Shown piece by piece: positions 8,320 through 16,538 of a DNA stretch of 64,000 bases. Numbering within the stretch: the first letter of the stretch is position 1; the number at the start of each line of letters is the position of its first letter. The DNA comes from an uncultured Mucilaginibacter sp. Lineage in GTDB: Bacteria; Bacteroidota; Bacteroidia; Sphingobacteriales; Sphingobacteriaceae. A program made the position numbers and the translations under genes. The DNA lies in NCBI GenBank assembly GCA_913775265.1, contig CAJYJH010000065.1, forward strand, positions 124,001-188,000, in the 5' to 3' direction. The notes beneath the pieces were generated by a model. It was given only the letters and a program-made list of their open reading frames with translations, did no database searches and was not told the DNA's origin.

Positions 8320-9126
8320 TTACTTCTTTAATAAATATTTATTGAGCGAAAAGCCTTTGCTGTTCCTAATCCCATCAGCCACCAATTGTGCATTAAGCTT
8401 AGCACCATCTAAACTGGTGTGGGTATGATCGGTAGTAGTAAAGTAAGCGGTCTTTACTTTTTCTTCACCTTCTTTATCATATACATCTGATACCAGTTGG
8501 TTCAATTCGATAAAGATAGCACCGGCTTGTTTAGCCGCCTGGCTTGCCCACAATACATAATCGTTGGTATTACGGTTTACTTTACCGTCTTTCCAACTGT
8601 TGCGCGGAATGGGTGAACAAACCGCTACGGATGCTCCTTTGGCTTTAGCCTCGCTAATCATTTTGCGCAGGTACCAGCCATAACTGTGTATTACCTCCTG
8701 CTGTTTGGTTAGCGGATTGTAAAGCTCTTGTTGCTCGTCGCCATTGCTTTTAATGGTTCCACGGGCACGTGAGGTATCCACCAACGGGCTCGAATCATTA
8801 TGCCCAAATTGCATCACTACATAATCGCCGGGTTTAATTTTAGCTACCACTTGGTCCCATAAACCTTTGGTTTGGAACGTACGGCTGCTGGTACCTCCCA
8901 AGGCGTCGTTTTCTACCGTGATGCGGGTAGTATCAAAATAATTGTTTAAGTAACTACCCCATCCCCATAAACCGCCATCACCTTTCCCCTTACCGTTTTT
9001 TACAGTAGAGTCGCCTACCAGATACAATACAGGTTTTGGCTTTTGCACAAAAGAGAATAACACACCGGCTGCGCCAACCAGTAATAGTGCCGTAATTACA
9101 GCTTTTATATTTTGAGAAATCTTCAT
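8320..9126 (-). CDS. Rhamnogalacturonan acetylesterase, SGNH hydrolase (copy 1)
   Basis: Secreted SGNH/GDSL esterase (268 aa, CE12-like). An N-terminal signal or anchor helix (about 7-27) precedes block I VLYLVGDSTV with catalytic Ser40. The oxyanion Gly is in NDALGGTSSRTF, the Asn in MQFGHNDSS, and the Asp-His pair in TTDHTHTSLDGAKLNAQ near residue 233. The family removes acetyl groups from galacturonic acid in rhamnogalacturonan. It starts 1 nt after the stop of copy 2, so the two are co-translated in one operon. They look like a divergent tandem duplication. Confidence 0.88.
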   Translation of the reverse strand: MKISQNIKAVITALLLVGAAGVLFSFVQKPKPVLYLVGDSTVKNGKGKGDGGLWGWGSYLNNYFDTTRITVENDALGGTSSRTFQTKGLWDQVVAKIKPGDYVVMQFGHNDSSPLVDTSRARGTIKSNGDEQQELYNPLTKQQEVIHSYGWYLRKMISEAKAKGASVAVCSPIPRNSWKDGKVNRNTNDYVLWASQAAKQAGAIFIELNQLVSDVYDKEGEEKVKTAYFTTTDHTHTSLDGAKLNAQLVADGIRNSKGFSLNKYLLKK

Positions 9127-9127
9127 C

Positions 9128-9901
9128 TTATTTTTTGAGATATTTATTTAACGCTATGGATGGATTAGCCTTAATACCCGCCACTACCGATTCGGCGTTT
9201 ATCGTAGCACCCATTTTGTTAGGATGGGTATGATCGCTGGGGAAAAACTTTTTGACAGAATCTGCGCCCCAGGTATCATATTTATCTGCCGTGATGCCGT
9301 TTAGGTTGATAAAGGCCACTTTTTCCTGCTCAGCTATTTCTTTAGCCCATTTGCCATAGTCGTTATCAGCCCGCAGTACTTTGCCATCTTTAAACTGGTT
9401 ACGCGGAATCATGGATAGCACAATCGGCGTTGCACCTTTGGCCTTAGTTTCGCGGATAAATTTGTGCAGGTACCAGCCGTAGGTATGCACGGTTTCTTTG
9501 GTACCATTGGGCCACGTTAAATCTACGGTCTCTTCACCGGTCCCTTTCAGTACGCCGCGGTAACCCGCTTTGTTGGTATCGGGCTTACTGCCTTCGTTGT
9601 GGCCAAACTGCATCAGCACATAATCTCCGGGGCGCAGCATGGAGTCTACCCGGTGCCAGCGGTTTTCTTTAATAAAAGTACGCGTACTACGGCCAGCCAT
9701 TGCCTGGTTATTAACGCTGATTTTACTTAAATCAAAGTAGTCGGGCAAGATAGAGCCCCAGCCCCACTGTACTTTATCGGAGTTGTGCACAGTAGAATCG
9801 CCGATGAGATAAATAACAGGCTTAGTGGGTTGCTTAAAAGCCAGGCCTGCTATTATAGCAAACAAAACTAAGCAGGTTATCTTTAAATTTTTTGTTTTCA
9901 T
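9128..9901 (-). CDS. Rhamnogalacturonan acetylesterase, SGNH hydrolase (copy 2)
   Basis: Secreted SGNH esterase (257 aa) closely related to its downstream neighbour. Signal peptide about 1-22; block I VIYLIGDSTVHN with Ser36; block II NNQAMAGRSTRTF; block III LMQFGHNEGS; catalytic Asp/His in PSDHTHPNKMGATINAE. Same expected role: deacetylation of rhamnogalacturonan oligosaccharides. It lies 13 nt downstream of the PL22 lyase gene. Confidence 0.88.
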   Translation of the reverse strand: MKTKNLKITCLVLFAIIAGLAFKQPTKPVIYLIGDSTVHNSDKVQWGWGSILPDYFDLSKISVNNQAMAGRSTRTFIKENRWHRVDSMLRPGDYVLMQFGHNEGSKPDTNKAGYRGVLKGTGEETVDLTWPNGTKETVHTYGWYLHKFIRETKAKGATPIVLSMIPRNQFKDGKVLRADNDYGKWAKEIAEQEKVAFINLNGITADKYDTWGADSVKKFFPSDHTHPNKMGATINAESVVAGIKANPSIALNKYLKK

Positions 9902-9914
9902 AAACGATACTTAA

Positions 9915-11144
9915 CTACTCTGCCTTGTTAGATTTAGCTACCTCAACAGCATAAATCTCGTCATGTCCTTCAAAGTTGGCGCGAAAGATCACCCACTTTT
10001 CATCCGGCGAAAAATGCACGTTAGGCTCTTGCTTATAATAATGGCTCTTCATATTCACCAGCTTTTCCGGCTTAAATTTGTCGCCTTCCGGCCTGAACAG
10101 GTAGATCCACATCCCATCGGGTGCTTTGGCTACCTGGCCTGGGTCGCCGCCATCGCCGCAAAATAGCTTTTCGTCGGCGGTAACATTAAAGTGGATCGAC
10201 CATTCGTTGTGGCCCATTTGATATACTTTTTCGTTACCGGTCTTCATGTCGTAGCCGGCCAAATAAAAAGTCTGTCCTTTGGGTTTTTGCAAATCAAACC
10301 ACTCGGTGTTGCCCTGCGGCGACCAAAACTCATGGCCTGCAATTTCCATGGGCATGGTGCGCTTATGCAGCAGGGTTGATTTATTAGTTTTAATGTTATA
10401 GTTCCATATCCGGTCCACCTTTTCCCAAGGGCCCTCGTGGCTGTAAGAAAGAACGTTAGGGTCAGTAGGCGAAAACAGCAGGTGGTTAGTCCATTCATTT
10501 TCGCGGTTAACTTCTTTCAATTCTTTAGTTCGGGTATTCAGTACATACAACACATGCTCGATGTGTGCATTGTAAATACGCTGAAAAAAATCCTTCTTTT
10601 CAGGATACTGCTTTAAAATTTCGCGCTCCTGGTCGCCTACGGCTTTAACGCAAGCCATGTATGTACCATCGGCGTTGACCGTACCTACCCGGCCTTTAAA
10701 GGAAGGATCAAACGCGTAAATAAAACGCTCTTTACGGGTATCTACGTTGGCGGCAAAAATACTATCGCCGCATTGGTAATAGGCTTCGCGGGTTTTAGGG
10801 CACACCATTTCGCCGCTTACTTTTGCCCTGTTGGTGAGCTGAGTAACTGTTTTGGTTTTTAAATTGATGGTAAATAATTGCCTGCCCTGTGGTGTTCCGC
10901 CCGAAAATACCATCAAATCGCCCTCGGTACCGCGTTGCGGCACAAAGCAATTATTATTGAAATAAAAGCTGGTATTACCGCCTTGCCGATTTACTAAACG
11001 CACTAGCTTATGGCCTGTATCTTTATCAATCCACTCTTTTACCGGCATTGGCTTTTGCGAACCGGTAACCAATACCGGTTGTGCATGCACTAATGTGCTG
11101 CAACTTAATGCAAACAGCAGGCATAGTACTCTCTTCTTCATCAT
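9915..11144 (-). CDS. Oligogalacturonate lyase-like protein (PL22 family)
   Basis: Secreted seven-bladed beta-propeller protein (409 aa) similar to oligogalacturonate lyases of PL22. Signal peptide about 1-22 (LCLLFALSCSTLVHAQ). Family-like stretches include KEWIDKDTGHKLVRL, LMVFSGGTPQGRQLF, IAGHEFWSPQGNTEWF, GHNEWSIHFN and HFSPDEKWVIFRA, with several His residues that could form the metal site. PL22 enzymes cleave unsaturated digalacturonate to the 4-deoxy keto sugar. Family members are usually cytoplasmic, whereas this one has a signal peptide, which would place the step in the periplasm. Starts at ATG 11144 or the next codon (MM). Confidence 0.82.
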   Translation of the reverse strand: MMKKRVLCLLFALSCSTLVHAQPVLVTGSQKPMPVKEWIDKDTGHKLVRLVNRQGGNTSFYFNNNCFVPQRGTEGDLMVFSGGTPQGRQLFTINLKTKTVTQLTNRAKVSGEMVCPKTREAYYQCGDSIFAANVDTRKERFIYAFDPSFKGRVGTVNADGTYMACVKAVGDQEREILKQYPEKKDFFQRIYNAHIEHVLYVLNTRTKELKEVNRENEWTNHLLFSPTDPNVLSYSHEGPWEKVDRIWNYNIKTNKSTLLHKRTMPMEIAGHEFWSPQGNTEWFDLQKPKGQTFYLAGYDMKTGNEKVYQMGHNEWSIHFNVTADEKLFCGDGGDPGQVAKAPDGMWIYLFRPEGDKFKPEKLVNMKSHYYKQEPNVHFSPDEKWVIFRANFEGHDEIYAVEVAKSNKAE

Positions 11145-11161
11145 AGGTTATTTTTACTGGT

Positions 11162-12496
11162 TTAATTACCGTCGGGCTTAACAGTAGAATTTTTAGGGCT
11201 TAGTGGCCAGTTAAAACTTTCTACCGGATCGGGATGAGATGGGTCGAAAGGCTTGGTATCAGCCAAATATTTTTTTAAACTTAAGTTGTTGGCTTTAATG
11301 CCTTCTACGATGCACTTAGCTAACTCGTAAGCGCCGTATGGGTTAAAATGGGTATTATCTTCTAAAGCTTTGGTTTGCCCCGGGAAAGTGTTGGCTGGGT
11401 AATGCACTAAGGCTTTTTTAGAATTATCTACCCCTAACGCATCATAAAACTGTGTAACCATTTTATTCAGGTTAATCAGCGGTACATTTTCTTCCCGGGC
11501 TACCTTACGGGCGGCATCCGGGTAGTCGCCTAAAGTATTTACCGTTTTGCCGTTTTCATCAAAAGAACGGCGTGCGGTAGAAGTAACAATAACCGGAATG
11601 GCTTTATGCTCGCGGGCACGGCTTACAAAAAGCTTCAGCCGCTCAGTATAAGACTTATAAGCGCCGTCATTAGGGCCTTTTTCTTTCTGATCGTTGTGTC
11701 CGAACTCAATAAACAGATAATCGCCGGGTTTGATCAGGCTCATTACTTTATCTAATCGGTTGCTGCCTAAAAAGCTACCCAAGGTTAAACCCGACTCGGC
11801 ATGGTTGGCAATGGCAACGCCGGGGTTAAAAAAACGGGGTATCATTTGCCCCCAGGCCGCCCAAGGCTCGTCGTCCTGGTCTACCACGGTAGAGTTACCG
11901 GCTAAGTAAACAGTAATCTGGTCGTCTACCTTTTCAATCTCCATAGCATCAATGCATGGTTTCGCCCCGGTAAATTCAAGGGTAAGGCGGTCATCCCAAT
12001 CAAGTTTGCCAACCTCTCGCGGTTTAAGCTTAACCCGGCCGCCAGTGCTGATTTCGGGCATGCGCACGTTAACCACAAAGCTCACTTTTTTCATTTCGCC
12101 AGACTTGGTATTGGTACCTTCCAGCATTAAACGACGCGATTCGGCTTTCACCATGGTTTGGCTGGTGCCCTGCGGATCGCCAAGAGTAAGCGTTACTTTA
12201 TAGTTACCTTCGGGTACCGCAACCGAAAAATAAAAAGGCTTATCGCTGGTGATAAAGCCGCTCGTTTTGCCAGTACGACTGACAGACTGTGCCGAAGTGC
12301 CAAAATCGAATCCGTAACTATCAGTATATACTTTCGATGCCACAACCTGCGTAAAGCCCGATTTAGGTTTGCCGCTGCCAAAATCAAACTTATAGCTGGT
12401 TTGCTTATTTTGAGCATAAGCATTTGAGCTCCAGGCAGAAGCTACGGCAGTTAAGGATATGGCAATGCATTTTACAGAATGTAGCCTCATCTTCAT
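11162..12496 (-). CDS. Rhamnogalacturonan acetylesterase with N-terminal beta-sandwich domain
   Basis: Secreted two-domain esterase (444 aa). A signal peptide ending near NAYAQ is followed by a beta-sandwich module (about 30-190: YKFDFGSGKP, GFDFG, FYFSVAVPEGNYKVTLTLG, LTLEFTGAKPCIDAMEI) and then an SGNH hydrolase domain (about 192-420). Block I reads VYLAGNSTVVDQD: GNST rather than GDST. Block III is FIEFGHNDQKEKG and the Asp/His pair lies in DNTHFNPYGAYELAK. It is the first gene of the four-gene leftward operon with PL22 (17 nt downstream). A motif shared with another promoter of the locus lies upstream at 12590. Confidence 0.86.
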   Translation of the reverse strand: MKMRLHSVKCIAISLTAVASAWSSNAYAQNKQTSYKFDFGSGKPKSGFTQVVASKVYTDSYGFDFGTSAQSVSRTGKTSGFITSDKPFYFSVAVPEGNYKVTLTLGDPQGTSQTMVKAESRRLMLEGTNTKSGEMKKVSFVVNVRMPEISTGGRVKLKPREVGKLDWDDRLTLEFTGAKPCIDAMEIEKVDDQITVYLAGNSTVVDQDDEPWAAWGQMIPRFFNPGVAIANHAESGLTLGSFLGSNRLDKVMSLIKPGDYLFIEFGHNDQKEKGPNDGAYKSYTERLKLFVSRAREHKAIPVIVTSTARRSFDENGKTVNTLGDYPDAARKVAREENVPLINLNKMVTQFYDALGVDNSKKALVHYPANTFPGQTKALEDNTHFNPYGAYELAKCIVEGIKANNLSLKKYLADTKPFDPSHPDPVESFNWPLSPKNSTVKPDGN

Positions 12497-12589
12497 CTAT
12501 AAATTTTAGAAACAGCGGTTTATAACTGCAATGGCGCAGACTGTTGGTTTACTGTTCGTCAAATTTATTTTATGCGGAATGAAAGCGTA

Positions 12590-12601
12590 TCCTGCACCGT
12601 C
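12590..12601. promoter_or_regulatory. Candidate operator shared within the pectin locus (site A)
   Basis: TCCTGCACCGTC, about 94 nt upstream of the acetylesterase/PL22 operon. The same 12-mer with one change (TCCTACACCGTC) lies at 14768-14779 between the divergent GH43 and GH105 genes. No regulator of the locus is encoded in the window, so the binding protein is unknown. Confidence 0.4.
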
Positions 12602-12664
12602 CTGTTAAAAGCTAATGGCCACGGCAAAACAGTCACTATAACAGCATTGATACAATCTTTTCAT

Positions 12665-13690
12665 TTAGCGCCCTTTTACCGGAGCTTTTAAGCTAATATA
12701 TGTGGGTGCGTTACGATCGCAAGTAATTTTATCATCTACGTAGTGTAGTTCGGCTACCTGTATGCTGCTACGCTGACGATCGTACACACCGGCAGCAGGA
12801 GGCGTTGTGCGCCCGGGGTGAGTAAAGTAAAAAACATATGCCCGGTTGTTGTTAACTACGATATCAGCATGGCCGCCTATTACGCCATCATCTGTGCCAG
12901 TACCGGGTGCTTGTAAAATATTACCCTGTTGCCGGGTCCAGTTCAATAAGTCATCCGAACTGTAAAGAGCCAAACCATGCCACACATCCGTAATCATCCA
13001 GTGCTTGCCTTTCCAGTCAAATACCTTTGGTCCTTCGCCGCCCTGATCGGCCACGGCTTTTTTGCCGTCTGTCCAGGTATATAAATCTTTACTATCGGCA
13101 TAATAGATAGACTTATGGTCGCGCTCATTATTATACCACATGCGCCAGGTGCCATCAGGCAAATGATATACACAGGCATCAATAACCCGTTCGGATGCCA
13201 GCTTCAGCGTAGACTCGTATTTCCAATTCAACAAGTTCTTGCTGGTTAAATGGAGTATGTTACGCGGATGGTTCCAGTCGGTAAATACACCAGGCACATA
13301 GGTAAGATACATGTGATATAAGCCATTGTGCTCAATAATTTCGGGTGCCCAGTGGGTGTAACCGGCCGTCGGGCGGTATCCAATATCGGCCGTATCTACA
13401 TATTTCCAGGTAGCACCGTCTTTAGATTCGGCAATGCCTATACGCGTGCCATGCACCCAGGCAACGCCGCCGGTAGTGTCTTTAGCACGGCGATTGGTAT
13501 AAAACATAAACCATCTCTTTTTGGCTTTATTCCAGATCACTACCGGGTCTGCAGCACCATCATACACCGGATCGCGAAACAGGGGCTTGGGGGCGGGTTT
13601 ACCCTGCCGGCTTTCTTGCGCATTAGCCCCGTTGCCTAACGCTAAAACAGCAATTAATAATAGAAATACTTGATAAGGCTTTGCCATCAT
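12665..13690 (-). CDS. Secreted five-bladed propeller glycosidase, GH43-like
   Basis: Secreted glycosidase-like protein (341 aa) with a signal peptide ending GANAQES. Five-bladed propeller hallmarks include RDPVYDGAADPVVIWN near the N-terminus, WFMFYTNRRA, THWAPEIIEHNGLYHMYLTY, DACVYHLPDGTWRMWYN, DQGGEGPKVFDWKGKHWM and IGGHADIVVNNNRAYVFYFT. The acidic residues in these positions correspond to the Asp/Asp/Glu catalytic set of the GH43/GH32-type clan, though I cannot assign the exact subfamily. Likely acts on pectin side chains, such as arabinan or galactan, given the neighbours. It may start at the second Met. Confidence 0.72.
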   Translation of the reverse strand: MMAKPYQVFLLLIAVLALGNGANAQESRQGKPAPKPLFRDPVYDGAADPVVIWNKAKKRWFMFYTNRRAKDTTGGVAWVHGTRIGIAESKDGATWKYVDTADIGYRPTAGYTHWAPEIIEHNGLYHMYLTYVPGVFTDWNHPRNILHLTSKNLLNWKYESTLKLASERVIDACVYHLPDGTWRMWYNNERDHKSIYYADSKDLYTWTDGKKAVADQGGEGPKVFDWKGKHWMITDVWHGLALYSSDDLLNWTRQQGNILQAPGTGTDDGVIGGHADIVVNNNRAYVFYFTHPGRTTPPAAGVYDRQRSSIQVAELHYVDDKITCDRNAPTYISLKAPVKGR

Positions 13691-13752
13691 TTTACGTTGG
13701 ATAATTTACAAGATGGCGGACGCTGTCAACCATCTTTCCGGTGCATTGAGTT

Positions 13753-14691
13753 TTATTTAACCGCTTTTAGTTTTTCATACTCGGCCGCGGTTACCTTGAA
13801 CACGCTACCATGACGTATGCCCGAAGGCAACTGAACCTGATCAGACACATCTTTCCAGGTTTTTAAATCGGTAGAGGTAAGCGCACCGTATTTATGATTG
13901 CGGTATTTGTCAAAATATAAAAACCATTTGTTCCCTATTTGTATGGCGGTCGGTCCTTCGGCCCAATAATCGCCGGTAATGTTGGTGCCCATCTGTTTGT
14001 AGGGGCCGGTTAATTGATTAGCATAAGCAATCTTAATATTCTTTTGTACCGGCTTCAAAGTTTCGTCTTTAAAAAACATGATGAACCGTTTGCCGTAGGG
14101 CAGTATGGTGGCGTCAATAGTATTAAAGCCGGGATCATACAGCAATTTAGTTTCCGTAAACTTCTTAAAATCTTTAGTCAGCGTGTAATAAATACGATGG
14201 TTATAGCCTTTTTCGGCAGTGGTATCAACCGCCGGATAACGGCCGGTGATAGTGCTGGCCCAGTAAATCATGTACTGCTTTGTTTTAGCATCATAAGTAA
14301 TTTCGGGTGCCCAGGTATTGCGTGCCCCGCTTTCGGCAGCCATCACAGGTAAAAACTGCTGCTCCGACCAATGAATTAAATCTTTAGAACTGGCGTACCC
14401 GATGCCCTTATCGGCCCAGCTTACCGTCCACACCATGTGAAATAAACCATCTGCGCCCCTGATGATGCAAGGGTCGCGCATTAGCCTATCTTTGGCTACC
14501 ATAGGTTTTAAGAATGAACTATCGCCTTTTAAAGCTTCCCACTTCAAACCGTCGATACTAGCCGCCAGGTGTAAACCGTCGCTACTGCTCCCTTTAAAGT
14601 AACAGAACAAATAAATTTCTTTAACTGCCTTTTGCGTAAAAGCATTGACAGATAACAGGATCAGCAAAAGCAGGCAAAACCTTCTTCTCAT
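13753..14691 (-). CDS. Glycoside hydrolase family 43-like protein
   Basis: Secreted GH43-type five-bladed propeller (312 aa), signal peptide about 1-19 (LLLILLSVNAFTQ). Family-like motifs are MRDPCIIRGADGLFHMVWT, TWAPEITYDAKTKQYMIYWAS, FNTIDATILPYGKRFIMFFKD and YWAEGPTAIQIGNKWFLYFD, which carry the Asp, Asp and Glu expected for catalysis. Members of this group are usually arabinofuranosidases or galactosidases. It is first in the leftward transcript, divergent from the second GH105 gene. Confidence 0.82.
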   Translation of the reverse strand: MRRRFCLLLLILLSVNAFTQKAVKEIYLFCYFKGSSSDGLHLAASIDGLKWEALKGDSSFLKPMVAKDRLMRDPCIIRGADGLFHMVWTVSWADKGIGYASSKDLIHWSEQQFLPVMAAESGARNTWAPEITYDAKTKQYMIYWASTITGRYPAVDTTAEKGYNHRIYYTLTKDFKKFTETKLLYDPGFNTIDATILPYGKRFIMFFKDETLKPVQKNIKIAYANQLTGPYKQMGTNITGDYWAEGPTAIQIGNKWFLYFDKYRNHKYGALTSTDLKTWKDVSDQVQLPSGIRHGSVFKVTAAEYEKLKAVK

Positions 14692-14767
14692 ATAATAATT
14701 GGTTTAAAAAGGTACAGGCAAGTGCTCAAATTTAATCAGAATAGTTAATGGTCAAATAGTTTAACTG

Positions 14768-14779
14768 TCCTACACCGTC
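14768..14779. promoter_or_regulatory. Candidate operator shared within the pectin locus (site B)
   Basis: TCCTACACCGTC in the 211-nt divergent region between the GH43-like and GH105 genes. It matches site A at 12590-12601 in 11 of 12 positions, in the same orientation. Confidence 0.4.
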
Positions 14780-14902
14780 TGTGCAAAGTTGGCAGTTATT
14801 ATAATTTTGATTTTAATTTGTTGGTGCTTATTTATAAGTACCGCTACCAATAATTATAACCTGCTGCTTTTCATCAAAGTAGCCGTAACTAAGTATTTAC
14901 AT

Positions 14903-16246
14903 ATGAACACCAAAAAAGCCGGGCTACTGATTTGCTGCGGATTGTTAACCACCCATTTATCCTTTAGCCAAAAAGTAAATGATGTGATTACACCATTGCA
15001 CGCTATGAAGGTAAATTACCCGGTATCTTATGATATCACTGACCCTACCCAAGTAAAACAAACGCTTGATCGAGTTTTTACTTACTTAGATAAAAGTACC
15101 CCGGCACAATTTATCAATCGCAAAACCGATGCAACTATAGGGTTAAATGCTATTGATACCAACACTATATTTAAGCCGGGCGATTTCAGGCTTACGAGTT
15201 ATGAGTGGGGCGTAACTTATGCGGGTATGTTACTGGCGGGCCAAGTAACCGGTGACGAGCGGTACACCAATTACACCAAAACCCGTTTAAACTTATTGGC
15301 AGATGCTTTACCATTATTTAGAAAGCTGGAAAATAAAAACACCTCCCGACGCAGCCCTTTACACTCGGTGCTGCAGCCCGGTGCTTTAGATGATGCTGGT
15401 GCTCTGTGTGCAGCTACCATTAAAACTATACGCTTTGGAAATGCATCGCCTAACCTGCGCCCTATGGCCGATAATTTTATCAGCTTTATCAGCACCAAAC
15501 AACAACGTTTTGCCGATGGTACGCTGGCACGTAACCGCCCGTTAAAAAATACGCTATGGCTGGATGATCTGTTTATGAGCGTACCTGCTTTAGCACAGAT
15601 GGGCAAGCTTACCGGCGATAACCAGTATTATGATGATGCCGTAAAGCAAGTATTGCAGTTTAGCGCCCGTATGTTTAATCGCGAAAAAGGCGTTTACATG
15701 CATGGCTGGGTTGAAGAAATAGATGTACATCCGCAATTTCATTGGGGACGCGCCAATGGCTGGGCGCTAATGGCCATGACCGAATTGCTTGACGTACTGC
15801 CTGAGCGGCACCCTGGCCGTAAAGCGGTTTTACAGCAATACCAGGCATTAGCTAAAGGACTGATCAACTACCAGTCGAGCCAGGGCTTTTGGCACCAGTT
15901 ATTAGATCGAAATGATAGTTACCTGGAAACATCAGCTACTGCTATATATACTTACTGTTTTGCCCGGGCTATAAACCAAGGCTGGCTTAATGGCAAAGCA
16001 TTTGGGCCGGCCACGCTACTGGCTTGGAATGCGGTTGCTACCAAAGTAAACAGCCAGGGGCAAGTAGAAGGCACTTGTGTAGGTACAGGCATGGCTTTCG
16101 ACCCTGCGTTTTATTATTACCGACCGGTGAATGTTTACGCTGCACATGGCTACGGCCCGGTATTGCTGGCTGGTGCGGAGGTAATTAATCTGCTGAAGAA
16201 GCATACGTTTGATGTGAATGATAGTGCGGTGATGATGAAGAATTAA
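14903..16246 (+). CDS. GH105-like unsaturated glucuronyl/rhamnogalacturonyl hydrolase
   Basis: Secreted glycoside hydrolase with an (alpha/alpha)6-barrel (447 aa from this start). The frame is open from a TTG at 14789, but ATG 14903 (MNTKKAGLLICCGLL) begins a proper signal peptide ending LSFSQ, so I use it. The motif HWGRANGWALMAMTELLDVLP and the following GFWHQLLDRNDSYLETSATA are the GH88/GH105 signature region, and TLWLDDLFMSVPALAQMGK contains the likely catalytic Asp. It is divergently transcribed from the rest of the locus and is not a close copy of the GH105 gene at 7042, so the two may prefer different oligosaccharides. Confidence 0.85.
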   Translation: MNTKKAGLLICCGLLTTHLSFSQKVNDVITPLHAMKVNYPVSYDITDPTQVKQTLDRVFTYLDKSTPAQFINRKTDATIGLNAIDTNTIFKPGDFRLTSYEWGVTYAGMLLAGQVTGDERYTNYTKTRLNLLADALPLFRKLENKNTSRRSPLHSVLQPGALDDAGALCAATIKTIRFGNASPNLRPMADNFISFISTKQQRFADGTLARNRPLKNTLWLDDLFMSVPALAQMGKLTGDNQYYDDAVKQVLQFSARMFNREKGVYMHGWVEEIDVHPQFHWGRANGWALMAMTELLDVLPERHPGRKAVLQQYQALAKGLINYQSSQGFWHQLLDRNDSYLETSATAIYTYCFARAINQGWLNGKAFGPATLLAWNAVATKVNSQGQVEGTCVGTGMAFDPAFYYYRPVNVYAAHGYGPVLLAGAEVINLLKKHTFDVNDSAVMMKN

Positions 16247-16281
16247 TACCGATTAAATGTTCGCAATTCCTAAGAAACTAA

Positions 16282-16312
16282 GAAGCCGCTTCGTATTGCA
16301 CGTTGCGGCTTC
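16282..16312 (+). terminator. Terminator hairpin after the GH105 gene
   Basis: GAAGCCGC (16282-16289) pairs with GCGGCTTC (16305-16312) around a 15-nt loop, 36 nt after the stop. There is no long T tract, so its efficiency is uncertain. It reuses the GAAGCCGC sequence found in the terminator at 6989. Confidence 0.5.
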
Positions 16313-16382
16313 ACTCTTAAAAAACAAACACTAAACAAAACTACAGTGTATAAAACATTGGCCTCATGAGCCCGTAGTTACT

Positions 16383-16410
16383 AAAAAAAAGCAGGCAACC
16401 GCTTACCTGC
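16383..16410 (-). terminator. Rho-independent terminator of the two-component operon
   Basis: On the minus strand GCAGGTAA and TTGCCTGC form an 8-bp stem with a GCGG loop (16391-16410), followed directly by eight T residues (16383-16390). An overlapping competing hairpin (ACCTGCC/GGCAGGT, 16405-16424) adjoins it. It ends the regulator-kinase transcript about 130 nt after the kinase stop. Confidence 0.75.
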
Positions 16411-16538
16411 CCTGTTTGGCAGGTGCTGAATCAACCTGTTTATTCGTGTTAAACAAATTGATCCGGCAAAACCTGTAATGCAAGGTGGGTTTTACTTATT
16501 AGCAACTATTAAATAAATTGTTAAAATCTGGTTAGAAG

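Noticed and set aside
8320..9901. Tandem acetylesterases considered as one gene split by a frameshift
   Set aside because: Each has its own signal sequence, complete SGNH blocks and a proper start and stop, so these are two genes.
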